From contig NZ_CP130630.1 in the NCBI RefSeq assembly GCF_030551255.1, forward strand, positions 9,051,001 to 9,115,000: 64,000 bases of DNA, written 5' to 3'. How positions within the stretch are numbered: the stretch's first letter is position 1; each line of letters starts with the position of its first letter. A program made the translations under genes and the position numbers. Below the pieces are notes generated by a model. That model was given only the letters and a program-made list of their open reading frames with translations. It was not told the origin of the DNA and did not search any database. Below, in pieces: positions 60,247 through 64,000 of this stretch. The stretch comes from Streptomyces sp. NL15-2K (lineage in GTDB: Bacteria; Actinomycetota; Actinomycetes; Streptomycetales; Streptomycetaceae).

Positions 60247-60578
60247 GTCTCATGGGGATGTCGAGCCCCCGGGGCGCTGGCAGCGGGTGATCAAGTGGCG
60301 GCGCCGCCAGATCAAGGTCGTGAGCAGGCGATTCTTGCTCGGAGTTGCCTATGGCGCCGGGTCGGGATGCGTAAGTCTGATCATCTTGGGGGCTCAGCGC
60401 CGCCTTTGAACGGCGTCTTGGCGGGGGCCCGTACAGGCCTTCGCCGGTCTCTGTCACCCTCATTCGATGACCGCCCAAGGTATGGGCACGTGGTGTGCGC
60501 CTCTGTGCCGCTGGCACGCAACACTGCGTTGACAGCGTGGCGTTGTCAGCACGGCATTGTGCCGGGAGGGTGAGGGGC
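60247..60578. other. 332-bp gene-free region between IS1380 remnant and a small gene
   Basis: Left part may be lost N-terminal IS1380 sequence. It contains a perfect 14-bp palindrome TGGCGGCGCCGCCA (60296-60309) and, near the right end, TTGACA (60529-60534) that is part of an inverted TGACA/TGTCA pair and could be the -35 for the next gene; the -10 is weak. Confidence 0.4.
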
Positions 60579-61140
60579 ATGACCAACACCGACAAGCCGA
60601 CTTGTCCGCCCCGGCCGGTCCCATACGTAATGGAGGAGGAACAGGCCGAACTGCTCGCCCGGCTCTCCGGTCGCTACGCCGACGCCCTTGCCCGAGGTCC
60701 GGGACCGCGCTCCGGAGGCTTCAGTGCCCGCGCTGCTGCACGCGGTCCAGGCCCACCGAACCCGTCGGCTGATCGAAGCCGATCCGCGCTGGCAGAAGAC
60801 CACGGGGCGCATCGTGGATCTCGAAGACCGCGCCGATGACGTCGCCGCCGCTCTGGCGCTGCTGCGGGTAGCCCGCGCTGACCTGGAGGGCGCTCTGCTG
60901 CTGGCCGCCCGCTTCGCCAGCACGAGCACCGGCAGGCCCCTGCTGACGTTCAAGAAGATCGCCGCCGCCAAGGCGTCCTGGACGGACAAGGGTGTGCGCG
61001 ACAAGGTCGGCGCCACCAATCACCCATTGCCTGAACTGCTGCACGCTTCACTCGACGCGGGCCTGACGCTCGTTCGGTTCGCCGAGGGCCGGGTCCCCAC
61101 GCCAACTGTGTTGGAGATCAAGGGCACCAAGTCCCGGTGA
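60579..61140 (+). pseudogene. Unknown coiled-coil-like protein gene split by a frameshift
   Basis: An ATG at 60579 after a GGGAGGGTGAGGGG site starts TNTDKPTCPPRPVPYVMEEE and runs to about 60690, where the frame must shift by one to continue as LPEVRDRAPEASVPALLHAV and on to the stop at 61140. The combined product (about 186 residues) is helical, with a long Ala/Leu/Arg-rich stretch (DLEDRADDVAAALALLRVARADLEGALLL, quoted in part). Family not recognised. Could be a sequencing error, or the downstream part may start on its own. Confidence 0.5.
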
Positions 61141-61157
61141 TCCAGTTGAATACCAAG

Positions 61158-62216
61158 CTAAGCGCGCGGGCCCGGGCCGCCCGGCCCCGCCGTGCTCGCC
61201 CGCTCCACCAGCCGCGTCGACAACTCCGTCCGCGTGCTCTCCGGGCGGTCGCCCTGCATCATGCGGACCAGTAGGTGCAGGGCCGTGGCCGCCATTTCCG
61301 ACAGGGGCTGGCGGACCGTCGTGAGGGACGGAGTGAGCCAGCGGGCCTCGGGAAGGTCGTCGAAGCCGACCACGCTCATGTCGTCGGGCACCCTCAACCC
61401 CCGCTCGGACAGGGCCTCGTAGACACCCAGCGCCATCCGGTCCGAGCAGACGAAGACGGCCGTGGGCGGTTCGGGGAGGTCGAGGAGTTCCAGCATGCGG
61501 CGGCGGGCGATCGTTTCGTCGAAGCCCGCGTGGCGGATGTACTCCGGGTGGTGACGGGCCCCCGCCGACGCGAGTGCCGAGCGGTAGCCGGCGACCCGCG
61601 CGCTGCTGCACATCTTGCGCTGGTGACCGGCGATCACGGCGATGCGCTCGTGGCCCAGCGAGAGCAGGTGCTCGGTCGCGGTCACCCCGCCGTGCCAGTT
61701 CGCCGCGCCCACCGACACCACGCCGGCCGGCGGTTCGAGCACCGGGTCGATCATCACGTACGGGATGCGGTGCTGGTCCAGCCAGGCGTACTGCGACTCC
61801 GTCAGCTCGGCCAGGTTGAACAGCACTCCGGACGAGCCGCGGGCGATGAGCTTGTCGAGCCAGCCGCGTTCCGGGCGGCTGCTGCGGGTCCTGGTCAGGC
61901 CGGCCGACACCACCACCTCCAGGCCCGCGTCGTGCGCCGCGGCCTCCACCCCGTGCAGCACCGCCCCCGACCAGGAACTGTCCAACGAGTGGACGACGAG
62001 GTCGACCAGGCCCGACGACTTCGCCGCGTCGAAGCGGGGTCTGCGGACATAGCCGAGCCGGTCCAGTGCCTCCGTCACCCGGCGGCGGGTCTCGGGAGCG
62101 ACGTCCTCCCGGCCGTTGACGACCTTGGAGGCGGTGGGCACGGAGACCCCCGCCTCCCGGGCCACGACCGCAAGGGTCGGCCCGGCCGTCACGCTCGCGC
62201 TCCCCGTACGGACCAT
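61158..62216 (-). CDS. LacI-family transcriptional repressor
   Basis: 352 residues with GGAGAGGTGG ahead of the ATG. The LacI DNA-binding domain TLAVVAREAGVSVPTASKVVNGREDVAPETR (near 14-44, quoted in part) and the hinge RRVTEALDRLGYV are intact; the sugar-binding core follows (VDLVVHSLDSSWSGAVLHGVE; VFVCSDRMALGVYEALSERG; MSVVGFDDLPEARWLTPSLTTV, quoted in part). It probably represses the adjacent glycosidase gene and releases DNA on binding a plant-derived sugar. A matching palindrome lies in the 187-bp gap. Confidence 0.93.
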   Translation of the reverse strand: MVRTGSASVTAGPTLAVVAREAGVSVPTASKVVNGREDVAPETRRRVTEALDRLGYVRRPRFDAAKSSGLVDLVVHSLDSSWSGAVLHGVEAAAHDAGLEVVVSAGLTRTRSSRPERGWLDKLIARGSSGVLFNLAELTESQYAWLDQHRIPYVMIDPVLEPPAGVVSVGAANWHGGVTATEHLLSLGHERIAVIAGHQRKMCSSARVAGYRSALASAGARHHPEYIRHAGFDETIARRRMLELLDLPEPPTAVFVCSDRMALGVYEALSERGLRVPDDMSVVGFDDLPEARWLTPSLTTVRQPLSEMAATALHLLVRMMQGDRPESTRTELSTRLVERASTAGPGGPGPRA

Positions 62217-62298
62217 CGGGAACCACCTCTCCGGCCCGCCCGAGGGCCATGAAAGTTTCGACCAGCGCTGCTTCCGCGGGTCGGGAGACCGAACGGAT

Positions 62299-62312
62299 AG
62301 TAAGCGCTTCCT
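62299..62312. promoter_or_regulatory. Candidate LacI-type operator
   Basis: AGTAAGCGCTTCCT with a perfect AAGCGCTT core at 62302-62309, the central CG-type palindrome expected for LacI/CebR regulators. It lies 83-96 bp upstream of the lacI-type ATG, and beyond the glycosidase stop, so it fits autoregulation best. Confidence 0.5.
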
Positions 62313-62403
62313 ACCCTAGGTTCGCCAGCAATACCTCGGGAAGAGGCAGGACTCCGCAGGACTGCGCGGGCCCGCACTTTCGAAACTCCGAACAGTGGTT
62401 GCG

Positions 62404-64000
62404 TCAGTCGGGCAAGCACTCCAGCCGGAAGCCCGTGAAGTCGGCCGTGAAGGCCGCGTCGACCAGGTCCACGGCATGGATACCGGCCATCGACCCGGTG
62501 AAACGCAGTTTGGACCCGTAGTCGTCGGAGAGCTTGCTGAAGTCCAGCGCAGGTCCGACCGGCGTACGCACCCCGTCCCGGACGTACCAGAACCGCGCCT
62601 GGGCGCCCTCGACCGTCACGCCGAGCGTCAGCGGTCCTTCCGCGTCGACGTCGACGACGGCCGCCTGCCGCGTGCCGAACTCCTCGCGTTCCACCAGACT
62701 GAGCACCGTACGGCCGCCGCCGTCCCGCCACTGCTGCCCGCGCTGTTCCTCGCCCTCGGGCTCGGCCCAGGTCAGGTCGAGGGAGAGATAGGCCTCCGTG
62801 TTGTACCAGAGCACCAGCCCGGCGGCCTGTGTGAACGTCCGCGGCCGCGCCTCGACGGTGACCTCGGCCTCCGTACGGTGCTCGGTGATCGGCTGGGCGA
62901 GCAGACTGTGCGCCCAGCGCGACTCGGGTCCGTGCCGGCCGCGCAGCCGGATCCAGCCGGGGCGGGTGATGGCGTCCGCCCAGGACGGGTCGGGAGCGGC
63001 GCGCAGGGTGCGCCATGGCCAGCCCAACGGGTCGGCGGGGTCGGTGAGGTGGGACGCGGAAGGCTCTGGATCCGCAGATACGTCGGCCTCCGGATCCGTC
63101 GGTACGTCGACCTCGACCACAGGATGCACACCCCCGTGGCGCATCCTCGGCCGGCCCGCCGCGTCCCATGTCACCGCCTGGACCGCCGTCTCCCGGCCCA
63201 GCGTGCAGCGTGGCCCGTCGGGTGTGTGCACCGGACGGGCCGTCAGATGGCTCAGCACCCAGTCGCCGCCCGGCGTCTGCACCAGCTCCGCGTGCCCCGC
63301 CTTCTGCAACGGCAGCGACGGATCGTCCCGGGACGTCAGCAGCGGACGGTCGTCGAGTTCGAACGGGCCGGTGAGCCTGCGACTGCGGGCCATCAGCACG
63401 CCGTGCTCGAAACCTGTGCCTCCTTCCGCCAGTACGAGGTGGTACCAGCCGTCACGCTTCAGCAACTTCGGCCCTTCGATGAGCCGTTCGTGCTGGAGCA
63501 GCAGGTGCGTGTCACCGGCGGGAGCGAGCGTCTCCCGGTCCAGCTCCGTGACGACGATCCCGGCGAAGCGGCGGCCGCCCGGGCGGTGGTCGTTCTGAAG
63601 GTTGAGCAGCCACAGCCTGCCCTCCTCGTGGAAGAGCGCCGGGTCGAAGCCGTGGCTCGCGATGCGACGCGGCGGCGTCCACTTGCCGCCCACCTCCGTC
63701 GCCGTACTGACGTACGTGTCCGTGTCGAAGTAGGGCCTGCCCACGGAGTGCACGATCGAGTAGACCACCCAGAACCGTTCGCCGTCCCAGCTCAGCGACG
63801 GCGCCCAGATGCCGCCCGAGTCGGGGACGCCGGACAGCGAGTCGTCCGGGACCGCGCCCCGGACGTGACCGGCGTACTCCCAGTGCGCCAGGTCCCGGGA
63901 GCGGTGGATCGGGATGGTCGGGAACCACTCGAAGGAGCTCGTGGCCACGTAGTACCAGTCGCCGACGCGGACGAGCGAGGGGTCCGGGGCGAAGCCGCGG
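62404..64000 (-). CDS. Family 43 glycoside hydrolase (beta-xylosidase/arabinofuranosidase type; 5' end outside window)
   Basis: At least 531 residues; the frame is still open at the right edge (GFAPDPSLVRVGDWYYVATS). Five-bladed propeller features: the D of APDPSLV is the usual catalytic base, GGIWAPSLSWDGERFWVVYS follows, and HERLIEGPKLLKRDGWYHLVLAEGG carries the catalytic acid Glu (both quoted in part). The C-terminal 180 residues (RARPRTFTQAAGLVLWYNTE...) form the beta-sandwich common in GH43 xylosidases. It breaks down xylan- or arabinan-derived oligosaccharides, probably in the cytoplasm since no signal is in view. Controlled by the downstream LacI protein by inference. Confidence 0.9.
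   Translation of the reverse strand, partial: RGFAPDPSLVRVGDWYYVATSSFEWFPTIPIHRSRDLAHWEYAGHVRGAVPDDSLSGVPDSGGIWAPSLSWDGERFWVVYSIVHSVGRPYFDTDTYVSTATEVGGKWTPPRRIASHGFDPALFHEEGRLWLLNLQNDHRPGGRRFAGIVVTELDRETLAPAGDTHLLLQHERLIEGPKLLKRDGWYHLVLAEGGTGFEHGVLMARSRRLTGPFELDDRPLLTSRDDPSLPLQKAGHAELVQTPGGDWVLSHLTARPVHTPDGPRCTLGRETAVQAVTWDAAGRPRMRHGGVHPVVEVDVPTDPEADVSADPEPSASHLTDPADPLGWPWRTLRAAPDPSWADAITRPGWIRLRGRHGPESRWAHSLLAQPITEHRTEAEVTVEARPRTFTQAAGLVLWYNTEAYLSLDLTWAEPEGEEQRGQQWRDGGGRTVLSLVEREEFGTRQAAVVDVDAEGPLTLGVTVEGAQARFWYVRDGVRTPVGPALDFSKLSDDYGSKLRFTGSMAGIHAVDLVDAAFTADFTGFRLECLPD

Overview
The window looks like a chromosomal stretch from a Streptomyces (or a close relative). GC content and third-position GC are very high, SD-led and leaderless starts are mixed, and many gene families are typical of the genus: DUF3152, DUF397/XRE/ATPase triads, DUF5954, OleD-type macrolide glycosyltransferase and an MMPL exporter. 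No rRNA, tRNA or CRISPR array was recognised.

Layout. 1-10.3 kb: end of a sugar-binding protein, a DUF3152 protein, a two-component operon with a GerMN-like lipoprotein, a macrolide-inactivating glycosyltransferase, an MMPL exporter and small housekeeping or unknown genes. 10.4-23.2 kb: a large accessory block. On the plus strand is a pair of unknown proteins that share a YNINNVNGP motif. Convergent to it is an eight-gene operon, almost entirely translationally coupled: a beta-sandwich protein, a TRAFAC-type GTPase, GAP1, a membrane GTPase, a tiny membrane protein, a vWA protein, a PP2C phosphatase and a Ser/Thr kinase. Its composition matches computationally predicted GTPase-centred NTP-dependent conflict or signalling systems. 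23.3-32.8 kb: a complete sulfur assimilation locus (sulfite reductase, cysH, cysC, cysD, cysN, sulfonate/alkanesulfonate ABC transporter, sirohydrochlorin chelatase) with a short Cys-containing leader peptide upstream.

35.1-44.8 kb: an acyl-CoA dehydrogenase, then a biosynthetic operon on the minus strand. It encodes a carrier-domain/transmembrane/left-handed-beta-helix protein like the C-terminal half of epsilon-poly-lysine synthetase, a separate adenylation-carrier protein, a TauD-like oxygenase, and SbnB and SbnA homologues that make L-2,3-diaminopropionate. This suggests a diaminopropionate-based (possibly oligo- or poly-amino-acid) product. A 280-bp MITE-like element with perfect 24-bp inverted ends sits in frame inside the adenylation gene. 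45.2-54.6 kb: ordinary Streptomyces genes (YihY, NmrA-like and AraC regulators, VOC proteins, DUF397/XRE/ATPase, DoxX); the XRE gene is frameshifted.

54.7-61.1 kb: a mosaic region of insertion-sequence remnants (IS110-, IS5- and IS1380-like), a sigma-factor remnant, and a lower-GC divergent pair encoding a YbdK-type carboxylate-amine ligase and a 2-oxoglutarate/Fe(II) amino-acid hydroxylase. 61.2-64 kb: a LacI regulator and a truncated-by-window family 43 glycosidase with a LacI-type operator between them.

All domain assignments come from reading motifs by eye. No similarity search was possible.
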